Positions 4,821 to 5,086 of a stretch of DNA of 5,086 bases are shown here, one piece after another; the first letter of the stretch is position 1; every line of letters begins with the position of its first letter. The notes beneath the pieces were generated by a model. It was not told the origin of the DNA and did not search any database. It saw nothing but the letters and a program-made list of their open reading frames with translations. This stretch comes from Nanobdellota archaeon. Lineage in GTDB: Archaea; Nanobdellota; Nanobdellia; Woesearchaeales; GW2011-AR15. The position numbers and the translations under genes are program-made. The stretch spans positions 1-5,086 of the forward strand of contig JAHIYL010000172.1 of NCBI GenBank assembly GCA_018815145.1, written 5' to 3'.

Positions 4821-5086
4821 CTAGCTCATCAATTTTTTTAGTTTTCTCATTGTCTTTTGATTTGTGAACACATATTTCACTGAAAATATTATAACTGTTG
4901 CAAACAGGAAGAGTATCCAGTTGAATTTTACTCCTGCTTTTAATAAGTTATCAAAAAAGTTTCCGAAAAGGCCGGCATAAAATGAGTTGATAAATACCTG
5001 CAAAATACCTCCACCTATAATCAAGACAGCTGCTTGGGGCAGTGGGTACTGGGCATAGAATATCCTTGATGCAAATATAACAATGA
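4821..5086 (-). CDS. 3' end of an unidentified membrane protein (runs off the right edge)
   Basis: The minus-strand frame ending at the TAG at 4821-4823 stays open to the right edge, giving 87 visible C-terminal residues. A TTG inside it (5024) has open coding sequence upstream and is not a convincing start. The visible part has a hydrophobic stretch containing PLPQAAVLIIGGGILQVFIN, a short loop with KAGVKFN, and a second clear transmembrane segment (WILFLFATVIIFSVKYVF). It ends in a basic tail (TNQKTMRKLKKLMS), probably cytoplasmic by the positive-inside rule. I do not recognise the family from this fragment. The gene converges on enolase with a 23-base gap. No T-tract follows its stop on its own strand, so its transcription may run into the enolase antisense strand or end farther on. 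Confidence 0.7.
   Translation of the reverse strand, partial: IVIFASRIFYAQYPLPQAAVLIIGGGILQVFINSFYAGLFGNFFDNLLKAGVKFNWILFLFATVIIFSVKYVFTNQKTMRKLKKLMS

Overview
The window looks like part of a small, AT-rich archaeal genome, most likely of the DPANN type (Woesearchaeota-like). This rests on sequence logic and family content, not on a marker gene. Genes are preceded by TATA-like boxes about 26-30 bases upstream of a plausible transcript start, several starts carry a GGTGA-type Shine-Dalgarno, and transcription units end in plain T-tracts without hairpins. One gene appears leaderless. The content fits: a Ski2/Hel308-type helicase domain, a winged-helix coiled-coil protein, a membrane-anchored pilin-like protein and small multi-pass membrane proteins.

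Layout. Positions 1-117 may be the 3' tail of a gene entering from the left. A promoter near 149-163 drives two small membrane-protein genes on the + strand (219-524 and 556-1005), which end in a T-tract. They converge on a minus-strand gene (1022-1702) that encodes only the first RecA domain of a Hel308/Ski2-like helicase and stops where the second domain should begin. Upstream of it, also on the minus strand, is a tightly coupled pair separated by 2 bases: a winged-helix plus coiled-coil protein (2275-3354) followed by a single-pass membrane protein with a four-cysteine extracytoplasmic domain (1766-2272). A divergent promoter region (3355-3507) separates this pair from enolase (3508-4797, +), the only gene here whose function can be named with near certainty. 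Enolase ends in two T7 tracts and converges on the 3' end of a membrane-protein gene that leaves the window on the right (4821-5086, minus).

How the genes relate. Enolase is central glycolysis/gluconeogenesis and looks transcribed on its own. The coiled-coil and pilin-like genes almost certainly share an mRNA and may act together at the cell envelope, but their function is unknown. The two small membrane proteins form a second envelope operon. The lone helicase domain has its own TATA-like box and is either a split-gene half or a decaying remnant.

Points most worth a second look: the helicase truncated at a domain boundary, an enolase whose signature segments read like the eukaryotic type, and the coupled coiled-coil/pilin-like pair. 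I see no tRNA, rRNA, CRISPR array, insertion sequence or integrase. No stretch longer than 300 bases lacks a gene.
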